A DNA stretch of 26,018 nucleotides, from positions 1 through 26,018 of IMG/VR virus record IMGVR_UViG_3300022591_000061; one strand, written 5' to 3'. The notes beneath the pieces are model-generated. The model worked only from the letters and a program-made list of their open reading frames with translations. It was not told the origin of the DNA and searched no databases. Shown piece by piece: positions 15,531 through 23,618 of the stretch. The translations under genes were made by a program, and so were the position numbers. How positions within the stretch are numbered: position 1 is the first letter of the stretch; every line of letters begins with the position of its first letter. This DNA comes from a virus.

Positions 15531-16218
15531 ATTGTTTTTTTAACCAATCAAAGTTGTTAATGAGACGTAGTGCTTCTGTATTATTTTTATTATCTGTACC
15601 GTACCGTCTGCCAGCATTGGCACCAACAATAGCCCAATCTCCGTAAGCAGCGCCATTATGATATGTACACCATGTATCAAGTCGTTGTTGTGTATCTGTG
15701 TCAACTTGTCCATCAATTATACAACTGCTTAATTTAACACTCTCTCTAAATGCCGACTTCCATGTGCTAAACGGATCGGTATTAAACTTAGTTGTGCTGG
15801 CAATTTGATCTACAGGATAAAAGTGTTTGCTGATACTGGTAGTCATGTCTACTGATTGCGTATCCATTGTTGCGGTAGCCAGTCTAGGTAGTAATTTAAG
15901 TCCGCCATATCCATAAGATAAATCATTAACTGGATTGAGTGCCCGGTATACATAAACAACATTATCAATTTTATCTTTTTGGTATTGATCCATTAACTTG
16001 TGCGGGGGTGTAAAATCAAAGTCTGTAACTATGGTACTATCACCATCTACTACCCAAAAATATTTTGAACTGGCAAGTTTAGCAGCCAAACTGTGCGCCT
16101 TATGGATTCCATCTACGCCATGTAAACGGCGAGCATAAGGAAAACAAGATCGTAAATGATCCCAGTTACTATCCGCATTGGGCTCTTGATAACTTATAAA
16201 GAAAATATCAAACAGCAT
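15508..16218 (-). CDS. Glycosyltransferase-like protein (pair 1, copy 1)
   Basis: This 236-residue protein looks like a GT-A glycosyltransferase. FFISYQEPNAD begins the domain, and VVDGDSTIV (56-64) supplies a DxD-type metal and nucleotide-sugar site (D58, D60). A YGYGGLKLLPR stretch and a WKSAFRESVKLS stretch follow. It is a paralogue of the next gene upstream: both share the FISY-x-EPNA start, the HGV-x-G segment, the DxD site, the L-K stretch and the AFRE/GFRE-VK segment. The pair therefore arose by tandem duplication. It would transfer a sugar to a protein, lipid or nucleobase, none of which can be identified. It overlaps both neighbours by 11-23 bases. Confidence 0.68.
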   Translation of the reverse strand: MLFDIFFISYQEPNADSNWDHLRSCFPYARRLHGVDGIHKAHSLAAKLASSKYFWVVDGDSTIVTDFDFTPPHKLMDQYQKDKIDNVVYVYRALNPVNDLSYGYGGLKLLPRLATATMDTQSVDMTTSISKHFYPVDQIASTTKFNTDPFSTWKSAFRESVKLSSCIIDGQVDTDTQQRLDTWCTYHNGAAYGDWAIVGANAGRRYGTDNKNNTEALRLINNFDWLKKQYEYQMAN

Positions 16219-17110
16219 TACGTTTCATTGTCCAGGTTATTTGTTCCACTGCTTGTTGATACTGATCCTTAATTGTTTCAACAAAGAAACCACTAGCAAC
16301 TGCGGTTAAAGTAACAACCTTAAGTCCGTATTCTCTTTCTAATAGAGTTTCGTAATCATTTAACGCATCCATAATATTGAGATCTTTAACTTCTTGCCAA
16401 GTTTCTTCCAAACAATCAAAGTCACGTACATCAACATAGTTCCAGTCTGTGCAATTGGTTTTATAACAGCCGTGTCGTGCTCCTAACATGGCCCATACTC
16501 CATTTTGTACGTGTCCGCCCACACTAGACCAAACTTTAAGTCTATGTAAGTTATGCCACAATAATTTAGCCGGGGTAGGATCTTTGGGCAACACACCATC
16601 AACCAATGACATCTTCACACCTTCGCGGAATCCGGCACGCCATGCTTGTTGTGGAGTCGCATTAGGGTACGTTACACTATAGCTGTCAATCATTGGGCGA
16701 TATCCATCCTCCCAGCAAAAGTCAACTTGCCCATCATCTTTGTCTGCGGCTTCGTGTGTTTTCATGTTTAATACAAAATCTTTGCGCCATACTTTAAGAC
16801 TGCCGTTTCCGTATTGTAGCCCATTGATAACATTTACTCCAGGCCAACTAAATGCTAACGCACCAGATGGTATAGTAATAGTCTGCTCAAAAAACTTAGG
16901 ATCTACTATGTTATCGGCGTCGACTGTGATAAACCACTCGGTTGCACTTTTGTTTGCGGCTGCCTTGTGACATTCGTCCGACCCTTTAACTCCGTGTACA
17001 CGTTCGGCATACATACACTTAGTAAGTAAGTCGCTCCAATTACGTTCAGCATTGGGTTCATCGTAACTGATGAATACGCAGTCTAATTCTGCGAGGTTTA
17101 AAGTATCCAT
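16208..17110 (-). CDS. Glycosyltransferase-like protein (pair 1, copy 2)
   Basis: This 300-residue paralogue of the downstream gene has the same opening (VFISYDEPNAERNW), a DxD-like site VDADNIV (63-69, D64 and D66), a YGNGSLKVWRK stretch and WRAGFREGVKMS. It carries about 65 extra residues, largely at the C-terminus: a helical region with TVASGFF-like content and no clear domain. It overlaps copy 1 by 11 bases and lies 5 bases after an unrecognised protein gene. The two copies probably recognise different donors or acceptors. A metal-dependent nucleotide-sugar transferase is the most likely activity; no signal peptide suggests it acts in the cytoplasm. Confidence 0.68.
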   Translation of the reverse strand: MDTLNLAELDCVFISYDEPNAERNWSDLLTKCMYAERVHGVKGSDECHKAAANKSATEWFITVDADNIVDPKFFEQTITIPSGALAFSWPGVNVINGLQYGNGSLKVWRKDFVLNMKTHEAADKDDGQVDFCWEDGYRPMIDSYSVTYPNATPQQAWRAGFREGVKMSLVDGVLPKDPTPAKLLWHNLHRLKVWSSVGGHVQNGVWAMLGARHGCYKTNCTDWNYVDVRDFDCLEETWQEVKDLNIMDALNDYETLLEREYGLKVVTLTAVASGFFVETIKDQYQQAVEQITWTMKRNAV

Positions 17111-17115
17111 AATAA

Positions 17116-17664
17116 TTATTTTCTTATTACCCAGAGACTAATAGGGCAGTTTGTAGTTAGGTCAAATGTTTGTGTTTGTGTTTGGCTCAATTGATAGATA
17201 TCAAAATCAAAACTTTCCAACAATGCTGTTGGCTCTTGATATTTAGTAACATAAAGTACGCAATCACCATTTTTTTCATTGATGCTAGTATTAAAATTAT
17301 TTCTAATATTTGCGCCGTTGCTATTTAAATCAAATAACAATGTTAATTTAGAATCTTGTAAATCAAATTTAATATCTAAATTGGTTATAAAATTTATGTT
17401 ATAATTTAAATCCTGTACTATATTATTGTCTATTTTATATTTTTTATGTTTTACAATATTCCATCTGTAACCAAATTCAGCGTACCCATCAACAACAGTA
17501 ACAAGATAATTTGTAATACTTTTATTGCCAAGAATAAAATCTTCCCCTTCTTGGGTATATACAAGACAGGACCCGTGTCCCGGTGGAATAGGATCAATTG
17601 GTGCTCCGCTTAATGTTTGCGGAACCCTAGTATCTAAATCATAGGTCAGATAATAATTGGTCAT
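17116..17664 (-). CDS. Unrecognised protein within the glycosyltransferase operon
   Basis: I do not recognise this 182-residue protein. It is rich in Asn, Asp and aromatic residues, with alternating hydrophobic stretches that suggest beta-sandwich structure. It has no signal peptide, catalytic motif or cysteine cluster. It sits between the two glycosyltransferase-like pairs, overlaps the upstream gene by 26 bases and is separated from the downstream gene by 5 bases. This favours a role with them, for example as a binding protein or an acceptor. Its base composition is even more AT-rich than that of its neighbours. Confidence 0.65.
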   Translation of the reverse strand: MTNYYLTYDLDTRVPQTLSGAPIDPIPPGHGSCLVYTQEGEDFILGNKSITNYLVTVVDGYAEFGYRWNIVKHKKYKIDNNIVQDLNYNINFITNLDIKFDLQDSKLTLLFDLNSNGANIRNNFNTSINEKNGDCVLYVTKYQEPTALLESFDFDIYQLSQTQTQTFDLTTNCPISLWVIRK

Positions 17665-18475
17665 ATTGTTTTTCTAATAGTGTAATTACATCGCTAGATA
17701 TAATATCTTTTTTAACATAATGTAATAGATCGCTTTGCGACCAAACTCCCAATTTAATTTCTATATTTTTAGTAATACTAAATCTAAGTTTATCAGTCCA
17801 GTCTGGTATGCTTTCACTCCAGTTCTGTACTGCCGGTTTCATATGAGTGATTCTGGGGAAAGGCCAGGGCGGTACTGCTAGCTCACATAAGTCTAGCATA
17901 CACAATGCCAACGCAAATGCTTCGTCTGTCGGAATGTTTTTATATAATGTATCCGACAAAAACATATTAATATACGGTGTAGGATTATCTGTTATAGTTT
18001 TTGCCAAATCAAAAAATTCTTGGGCAACATTAGATTTTTTAAAATAGGTCCAGGCTGTATAAATGTCAGGCCATTTATTTCTTTCCATAACCCGGCGATA
18101 ATATCCATAATGGAATCTTTTTCCTTTGTAGGTTTGTGGTGCCGAACTAATAAATAAATCTCTATTATTCATCATATTCCAATAATGATCCATTGGTTTA
18201 AGAAATAACATATCTGAATCTAATAGTACTGTTTCATCGTAGGGAGAATAATCGTACGCACGACTTCTAGCATCCATTCCTTCAGGACCTTGATATTCAA
18301 TGATATTGTCAAATACTTTGTGTCCTGTAAATGATTCGGGGCGATTTGTAACCACAGTGACATTATTATATCCTATGGGCTGTGTTAATTTAATTGATAA
18401 AGCACAGGCATAGGCCAATGTTACATAGTTACTTTTTATGTGTTCTACAGCAAATATCAAATATCCACGTGTCAT
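17639..18475 (-). CDS. Glycosyltransferase-like protein (pair 2, copy 1)
   Basis: This 278-residue protein begins MTRGYLIFA and has ETVLLDSDMLFL (81-92), a DxD-type motif with D86 and D88 like those of GT-A transferases such as family 8. It has YDYSPYD just before this motif and a later TDEAFALALCML segment typical of the acceptor side of such folds. It shares MTRG-x-LIFA, Y-DL/S-PYD and D-x-D with the gene immediately upstream, which is its tandem paralogue. The ATGA overlap with that gene implies coupled translation. The sugar donor and acceptor cannot be told from the sequence. Confidence 0.66.
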   Translation of the reverse strand: MTRGYLIFAVEHIKSNYVTLAYACALSIKLTQPIGYNNVTVVTNRPESFTGHKVFDNIIEYQGPEGMDARSRAYDYSPYDETVLLDSDMLFLKPMDHYWNMMNNRDLFISSAPQTYKGKRFHYGYYRRVMERNKWPDIYTAWTYFKKSNVAQEFFDLAKTITDNPTPYINMFLSDTLYKNIPTDEAFALALCMLDLCELAVPPWPFPRITHMKPAVQNWSESIPDWTDKLRFSITKNIEIKLGVWSQSDLLHYVKKDIISSDVITLLEKQYDQLLSDL

Positions 18476-19389
18476 GCTAACTCCAATAGTCTATCTAAGT
18501 TAGCTAATATATTTCTTTTGTTCATTACATGTACATCTTGATTAACACTTTTTGCCAATAAAAAATCATACAATCTTGCTGTGTCGCCTAATAGGAATGT
18601 AAGTTGACCATTATCTTTAATATCTATTATACTATCGTCGTCGGTAAAAAATAGTGGGCACGGTAGTAGCCCGTGCCATTGTTCTGCGCCATGCCCGCCA
18701 ATAATATGACAAGCTACACTAAAAGCAAAATCGTTACGATATTGTCTCGGTTCAAAATTATACAGGTGAGCAAAATAATTGTATTGTTCTTTAATGTATT
18801 TTAACAAATTAAAAAATATTCTAGTTTCTTCTGTTTTAGAAAATATAAATGTTGTGGCCCAAAGTTGATCAATTGTATAATCGTTAATTTGATATTGGTC
18901 TGGTGCTATTGTATTTTCTTGTAAATTTAACATGCCAGGACTGATTAAAAAATCGTAAGTTGAATCCCAATATTTGTTTAACCGATTACTAAAAATTAAA
19001 AAATCTGTGTCAAATACCAAAGTTTGGTCATATGGTGTAAGGTCGTAAGCCAACACCCTGCTGTCATTGATAAATGATATTTGTTCTTTAAGTGGTTGTC
19101 TGGATTTTAAGTTGTCAGGTAAACCAAGTCGAGTCATTGCTAAGTTTGCGGCAAGCACTGAATGGTCAGTTAACAAACGTATGTTATTCGAATTAGGGAG
19201 ATTTATTAGAATAATTTGATCAAACGGTAATTGATCAAATTTTGTTTTAATATTTTCTAATGTTACAGAATCCGTAACTAAACTAACCGGAATGTCAAGA
19301 TGTTTTGTGGCCAATCGTGCGGACAATACCGCCTGGCTACCGTAGTCAATAGTACCATCGTGGGCAAAAATTAGACCGCCGCGTGTCAT
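18472..19389 (-). CDS. Glycosyltransferase-like protein (pair 2, copy 2)
   Basis: This 305-residue paralogue of the downstream gene starts MTRGGLIFA, has AYDLTPYDQTLVFDTDFLIF with D127 and D129 in the DxD position, and has a conserved segment NDFAFSVACHI that matches TDEAFALALCM in its neighbour. The arrangement is that of a GT-A fold transferase. It is co-translated with its neighbours through 4-base overlaps at both ends. The two pairs in this operon, differing from each other in family, suggest that at least two separate sugar additions are possible. Confidence 0.66.
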   Translation of the reverse strand: MTRGGLIFAHDGTIDYGSQAVLSARLATKHLDIPVSLVTDSVTLENIKTKFDQLPFDQIILINLPNSNNIRLLTDHSVLAANLAMTRLGLPDNLKSRQPLKEQISFINDSRVLAYDLTPYDQTLVFDTDFLIFSNRLNKYWDSTYDFLISPGMLNLQENTIAPDQYQINDYTIDQLWATTFIFSKTEETRIFFNLLKYIKEQYNYFAHLYNFEPRQYRNDFAFSVACHIIGGHGAEQWHGLLPCPLFFTDDDSIIDIKDNGQLTFLLGDTARLYDFLLAKSVNQDVHVMNKRNILANLDRLLELA

Positions 19390-19736
19390 ATGTTCATTAT
19401 TGCTGCCGGACTACGCTTACGTCTGAGTTGGTCAAAGTCTTGCTGATATTGATTAACAACCTGAGTATATAAGTTGAGTACATCTTTTTGTAATTGTTGA
19501 AGGTCTTCAATATAAATGGGTGTAAGGTTGTCGTCTAAAATAGTAGCCGACACAGTTCCTTCAGAAGGCACAAGTAAATTTAAATACACAATAAAGTTAC
19601 GATCAATATAAAACTGTCCGCCGTTGACTGAATAGGTCAAGTCAGCTTTTAATTTTTCTTGTAAGCGTCGTTTTTCTAAAAAAAGAGTATATCTGGTTTT
19701 GGATAAATCTAGTGCTTGCTCTAAACGTACATCCAT
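19386..19736 (-). CDS. Small helical phage protein heading the glycosyltransferase operon
   Basis: This 116-residue protein has an N-terminal amphipathic, charged helix (residues 1-32), a short beta region in the middle, and a Gln-rich helix at about 75-106 likely to form a coiled coil. I do not recognise the function. Its ATG is well defined by a Shine-Dalgarno AAGGA 6 bases upstream and by a sigma-70-type promoter. It is the first gene of the minus operon that runs through four glycosyltransferase-like genes to the twitch radical SAM gene at 14091. Confidence 0.75.
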   Translation of the reverse strand: MDVRLEQALDLSKTRYTLFLEKRRLQEKLKADLTYSVNGGQFYIDRNFIVYLNLLVPSEGTVSATILDDNLTPIYIEDLQQLQKDVLNLYTQVVNQYQQDFDQLRRKRSPAAIMNI

Positions 19737-19762
19737 AAAAAATCCTTGGTTATCATCATACG

Positions 19763-19791
19763 ATTATATATGATTTTTTTAAGGATAGCAA
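19763..19791 (-). promoter_or_regulatory. Sigma-70-type promoter of the glycosyltransferase operon
   Basis: The minus strand has TTGCTA (19791-19786), a 17-base spacer, and a perfect TATAAT (19768-19763). Transcription should begin near 19756, giving a leader of about 20 bases with AAGGA at 19747-19743. This differs from the late octamers elsewhere and suggests earlier expression by host RNA polymerase. Confidence 0.55.
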
Positions 19792-19800
19792 GAGTATTTT

Positions 19801-20043
19801 TTAAGAGTTTGGGGTGATATGTTGCCAATTCCCGCGTTCTTCTTCGCTTGCTGCTAAGAATTTCTGGTGGTCATCGGCCAAGCGTTGTAAAAACGTTGGA
19901 TCATTTTTTATAGCAATACTGCGAGCAATTACTTCATCTAATTGCTCTTGTGTATAATCTACGTAGTGGTCGGCTAATGTTTCCATTGGGGCTTCACTGC
20001 CTTTGGCAATAAATTGTTCAATAATTTGTTCTACTGTAAACAT
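19801..20043 (-). CDS. Small unrecognised acidic protein, 80 residues
   Basis: This 80-residue protein starts MFTVEQIIEQF, appears fully helical and acidic, and has a TQEQLDEVIARS helix. I do not recognise it. The ATG has a good Shine-Dalgarno AAGGA about 7 bases upstream. It lies 17 bases after the fibre protein gene and is probably transcribed with the fibre genes. It could be a small accessory, chaperone or regulatory protein for fibre assembly, but there is no motif to prove this. Confidence 0.7.
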   Translation of the reverse strand: MFTVEQIIEQFIAKGSEAPMETLADHYVDYTQEQLDEVIARSIAIKNDPTFLQRLADDHQKFLAASEEERGNWQHITPNS

Positions 20044-20060
20044 GATATTCCTTGAAATTT

Positions 20061-21899
20061 TTATGGGCGGTCGCCAAAGTCGCCGTAACCCGTCCCGCTG
20101 ACAAATGATTTATTAGGGGTCAAACATCTATCGTGGTCGCCACCTAACCCAATGCTAGGCTGATTATCACATGCCCAAAAGAACGCATCGGTAGCCTGTT
20201 GGTCAGACCAGCCGTTTGCTATGGAAGCTGACGCCCAAAAATCGCATCCGCTGACCTCTCCTCGACGGTACAGTCCATACCGCAGGCCGCCGGCGCTTTG
20301 GAATGCGGCGTTTGACGAATAGAATATTGTTTGAACCCTCAACGCCAAATCGGCATATCTTGTTGATTTACCAAATTCTTGCATATACCCATTGTAAGCA
20401 GTATACGGCACATAAGTTGCGTTTGGTGGAACGGTTACTGTTGTTGTATAATTGTAATATCCACTGGCCGACACAGTAAGTGTTACTGTTCCACCGCTGT
20501 GCGGTCCAAGGAAAGAAATAATGGCATTAGTATTGCCATTATAAAATGTGCCACCTGTGCTGCTGGTACTAAGTCCAGCGTCTACAGTAAGGCCACCAGA
20601 CACAGATACTGACCAAGATTGTGTTCCGGCAGCCGATGCATCCCAAATAACATGTACATAACTATTTTTAGTAGTAAAAGCTCCGACAGCGGTGTAGTTT
20701 GTAGAGGCAAATGCAGACGCACTTAACGTTGGTACATATACTGCGGTAACTGTAACCGAATAACTTCTTGTATGCCCAGTGGCAAAAGAAAAAGTAAGAT
20801 TATATGTGCCAGCACTACTAAAGCTAATGTTTAACAAACCATTTCCACTACCATCTAAATAGATAGTGCCGCTAGAAGACCCTGAGTAGGTTGCACTAGT
20901 ATTTGGTTGCCCACTGTAAACATTTACCGCAATATTTTGTCCAGCTACCTGACTGCCCGGTCCAGAAATATATTCGTTATAGGTCACCGGAGGTGCTGGA
21001 ATTCCAGGCTGTGCTGTTATGGTTGTTGCTGTCCACGAATTAGTTAATACGGCCGTTGGTGCCGTTCCTACAACTGCATCGATTGCAGTGTTAGCGTATA
21101 CTGTATATCCGGCGCCGGCGCTAACAGAATCACTATAAGCAGTATTATGTACGTCCTCATAGATAACACGCCAATTGATTGTGTTGCCTGCGATACTAAC
21201 ACTCACGCGAATAAAGTTACCTGAGTAAGGACTTGGTTGATTAGTTTGGCTATATCGTTGTACTAACGAAGTAGTTAACGCTGAAAATTCTGACAAATTA
21301 ATAGCATAACTAAAAGCTGATAATGCTGTTTGCCAAGTTGAATCTTGACTACTACCACTTTGGTTGGGCCCAACACCGGCTAAGCGAATGGTACCGCCTT
21401 GATTAAAGAAATACTGCATGGCAGCCGCAGAAGCAAATTGTACAGAGCCATCGTTGGTAATATTGGCATCACCAACACCCCAGGTACTATTGTAAGTTGA
21501 TGATCCTAATGTACTTAAAGATAGCTGATTGGCTGATACTGTTGTACGAGTAGCGACCAATGAAGTCATTAAATTAAATAAATTATTATAATTGGCAGCG
21601 GTAACTACTTGGCCAACTGCTTCATTAGAAATTTGACTAGCATAACTAGCCCAATTGGCACCGTTTTGGTGTTTATAAATCTTGTTCACATCAACAGTTA
21701 AATTACTCCATTGGTTAGACGTGATAACCTGGCCTGCACTGACTAAACTGGATTGTAAAGATTGATTGTAGCCATAGGTTAGATCTCCACTACCGGTTGG
21801 GCCATATGGAAGCCCTGATCCCAAAACTTGGTTAACAAGACTTTGTACTGTATTATAATCTGATCCGTAAATTATTGATCCGGCACTAACTGTTGGCAT
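20061..21899 (-). CDS. Phage fibre or tail-surface protein with N-terminal repeats and Ig-like domains
   Basis: This 612-residue protein is rich in Ser, Thr, Gly, Asn and Tyr, typical of phage surface fibres. Residues 4-115 hold three copies of a unit of the form AG-x-[IV]-[IV] followed by [YW]-[NS]-x-[LV]. The middle (about 300-500) has two beta-strand-rich segments ending in stretches such as YSVTVTAVYVP and TTVTVP, like bacterial Ig-like domains. The C-terminus (about 500-612) is a separate Cys- and Trp-containing domain ending near GYGDFGDRP, which may be the receptor-binding tip. A Shine-Dalgarno AGGA lies before the ATG. It follows the fibre gene upstream by 16 bases and is in the same minus-strand block. 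Confidence 0.75.
   Translation of the reverse strand: MPTVSAGSIIYGSDYNTVQSLVNQVLGSGLPYGPTGSGDLTYGYNQSLQSSLVSAGQVITSNQWSNLTVDVNKIYKHQNGANWASYASQISNEAVGQVVTAANYNNLFNLMTSLVATRTTVSANQLSLSTLGSSTYNSTWGVGDANITNDGSVQFASAAAMQYFFNQGGTIRLAGVGPNQSGSSQDSTWQTALSAFSYAINLSEFSALTTSLVQRYSQTNQPSPYSGNFIRVSVSIAGNTINWRVIYEDVHNTAYSDSVSAGAGYTVYANTAIDAVVGTAPTAVLTNSWTATTITAQPGIPAPPVTYNEYISGPGSQVAGQNIAVNVYSGQPNTSATYSGSSSGTIYLDGSGNGLLNISFSSAGTYNLTFSFATGHTRSYSVTVTAVYVPTLSASAFASTNYTAVGAFTTKNSYVHVIWDASAAGTQSWSVSVSGGLTVDAGLSTSSTGGTFYNGNTNAIISFLGPHSGGTVTLTVSASGYYNYTTTVTVPPNATYVPYTAYNGYMQEFGKSTRYADLALRVQTIFYSSNAAFQSAGGLRYGLYRRGEVSGCDFWASASIANGWSDQQATDAFFWACDNQPSIGLGGDHDRCLTPNKSFVSGTGYGDFGDRP
21555..21890 (-). repeat. Three protein-level repeats at the fibre N-terminus
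   Basis: Residues 4-27, 53-75 and 93-115 of the fibre protein each read AG-x-I/V-I/V, a turn, Y/W-N/S, then a hydrophobic helix. The spacing is about 40-49 residues. They are diverged at the DNA level, so this is old duplication rather than recent slippage. Confidence 0.5.
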
Positions 21900-21915
21900 T
21901 CTTTATCCTAATTGA

Positions 21916-23580
21916 TTAACTATTCAATTTAACTATTGCTTCAATGACGCCTTCTCCGGCGGTTTCTTTATTTTCTAATGCTCGCCCAATTACGTTGAAT
22001 GCTGTTAATTCTGTTCTTAGTCCTGTACGTGCCATCCCGTTTCCGGCACTAACTAATCGATCACCTTTAACAATCATTCCAACTACACGGACCGGAACAC
22101 GTCCACTCATAGCAACTGGAGGATGTGTAGCATCTGTTCCTGCGCTTGAATTCATTAAGTAAGCTGCATTGGTACTTATCACTCCGAATACTCGCTCACT
22201 ACATTCTTCAACCACTTTGGTAATTTCGTTTATACCGCCCATTTCAACCACAGTACCCGGTGCGTATTCGGCATCAGCATGAAAGCGTTCAGCTAAGTCG
22301 GCATATAGGGCCTGGATACTGCGACCATAAATGTTGTTGAACCACATTGTGGGCGATCCAAGGTTGTATGTTAAATTAGCACTTGGAATTAAACTACTAC
22401 CAATTGCGCCAGCTGTTAAGGTTCCAAGAATAGTTGCTGTATTAGCAAAAAGTCCGTTCCAAAAGTTTGATGTACCGCCAAGATTAACAACCAAATTGGA
22501 TACCGGAGTCAATGAGCTGTAAATTTGCAACGTAGTGAATGCGCCAGAGTTTGGAGATGCGTTACCAATTGGTGTTCCGTTGATCGATGTAAATGCTACG
22601 GTATTGTTGGATGTGGCAATTTGTTGGCCGTTGAGCGTAGCGGTACCAGTAAATGCAATAGGCACCACTGTGCCGTTTACACTTAAACCGTTTAGTGTAC
22701 CTACACTAGTAATGTTTGGTTGTGCCGCAGTATATAGCGTGCCGTTGATTCCCGAAGACGCCTGTATACTCTGTGCCTGAACGGTTGTAGCAGATACTGT
22801 ACCAGCACTTACGTTTCCAGTTAAATTACCATTAAATGTTCCGTTGATAACGCTGGTTGCTGTAATTGTTGAGACATTTAAACTAGAACCATTAACAGCA
22901 CCTACTGTAATGCCACCGGAACCGTCTCGTTGTACTAGTGTGTTTGGTGTAGCATTAACGTCTTGATTACTTAATTGCCAAATTGGGCTTGCGTCTGATT
23001 TAAAATTAATACCAGCTTTAATATTAATAAAACCAGGAGTGGTTGTGGTAAATGTTTCGTAAGCAAAGATTGCATACACCACACCGTTAAATTGTAATTG
23101 TACCACCTTATGGCTAACGCTGGCTGTATCACTAATAGTGGCCGCAACTACGCCGGTAGTTTGTAAATCAACTCTAGCTGCTGGTCCAACTACAATCCAT
23201 CCTGATCCCGAATATACTTTTAATTGTTGATTAGTTGAGTCATACCATAGATCACCGCCTAGAGTACTTAAATCCCCAGGAGGAGCACTAAATGGAGATG
23301 CCGTGGCACCAGTTGAAATTTTCCAACTTGTACCAGAATATACTTTTAATATGTTGTTTGTTTTATCCCACCATAATTGTCCAGTTAATGGGTTTGATGG
23401 GCTACTTGTATTGGCAAAATTTTCCAATAGATAAACAAAGTTTTCATTTAAAAACTGTCCGTAACCAGCATAATCTTTACCAATTAGGGTTAAACTTGTA
23501 TGCGATGTATCTACGTGCCCATCGGATAAACCGCCTGGTACAAGCGTTGTTCCGTTAGTAAGATTAATGGTGTAAGACAT
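21916..23580 (-). CDS. Phage tail-fibre protein with chaperone-like C-terminal domain
   Basis: This 554-residue fibre protein has an N-terminal module of about 90 residues (GYGQFLNENF, LLENFA, GQLWWDK) shared with the next fibre gene upstream, probably the baseplate or tail attachment part. A low-complexity Thr/Ser/Gly/Asn stalk follows, including QPNITSVGTLNGL, a stretch common in phage fibres. Residues from about 426, starting YADLAERFHAD, form a distinct domain of about 129 residues with VFGVIST and GRVPVRVVG. This type of domain occurs at the ends of phage fibres and may act as a trimerisation or self-cleaving chaperone; I cannot tell which. A Shine-Dalgarno AAAGGA lies 6 bases before the ATG. 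Confidence 0.82.
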   Translation of the reverse strand: MSYTINLTNGTTLVPGGLSDGHVDTSHTSLTLIGKDYAGYGQFLNENFVYLLENFANTSSPSNPLTGQLWWDKTNNILKVYSGTSWKISTGATASPFSAPPGDLSTLGGDLWYDSTNQQLKVYSGSGWIVVGPAARVDLQTTGVVAATISDTASVSHKVVQLQFNGVVYAIFAYETFTTTTPGFINIKAGINFKSDASPIWQLSNQDVNATPNTLVQRDGSGGITVGAVNGSSLNVSTITATSVINGTFNGNLTGNVSAGTVSATTVQAQSIQASSGINGTLYTAAQPNITSVGTLNGLSVNGTVVPIAFTGTATLNGQQIATSNNTVAFTSINGTPIGNASPNSGAFTTLQIYSSLTPVSNLVVNLGGTSNFWNGLFANTATILGTLTAGAIGSSLIPSANLTYNLGSPTMWFNNIYGRSIQALYADLAERFHADAEYAPGTVVEMGGINEITKVVEECSERVFGVISTNAAYLMNSSAGTDATHPPVAMSGRVPVRVVGMIVKGDRLVSAGNGMARTGLRTELTAFNVIGRALENKETAGEGVIEAIVKLNS

Positions 23581-23609
23581 TTGAATTCCTTTAGGTACTT
23601 AATATGTTA

Positions 23610-23617
23610 TATTTATG
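23610..23617 (-). promoter_or_regulatory. Late promoter of the second fibre gene
   Basis: The minus strand has CATAAATA, seven of eight bases of the late octamer. It predicts a start near 23604 and a leader of about 24 bases containing AAAGGA at 23592-23587. Spacing is normal for a late gene. Confidence 0.6.
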
Positions 23618-23618
23618 C

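Noticed and set aside
19755-19780. A hairpin followed by a T run, like a plus-strand terminator
   Set aside because: The stem is only 6 base pairs, all but one pair per arm A-T, with an 8-base loop. No plus-strand gene ends nearby, and the sequence coincides with the minus-strand -10 box.
21944-22780. Several plus-strand open frames
   Set aside because: They are antisense to the fibre gene at 21916-23580. Long open antisense frames are expected over low-complexity Ser/Thr/Gly coding sequence.
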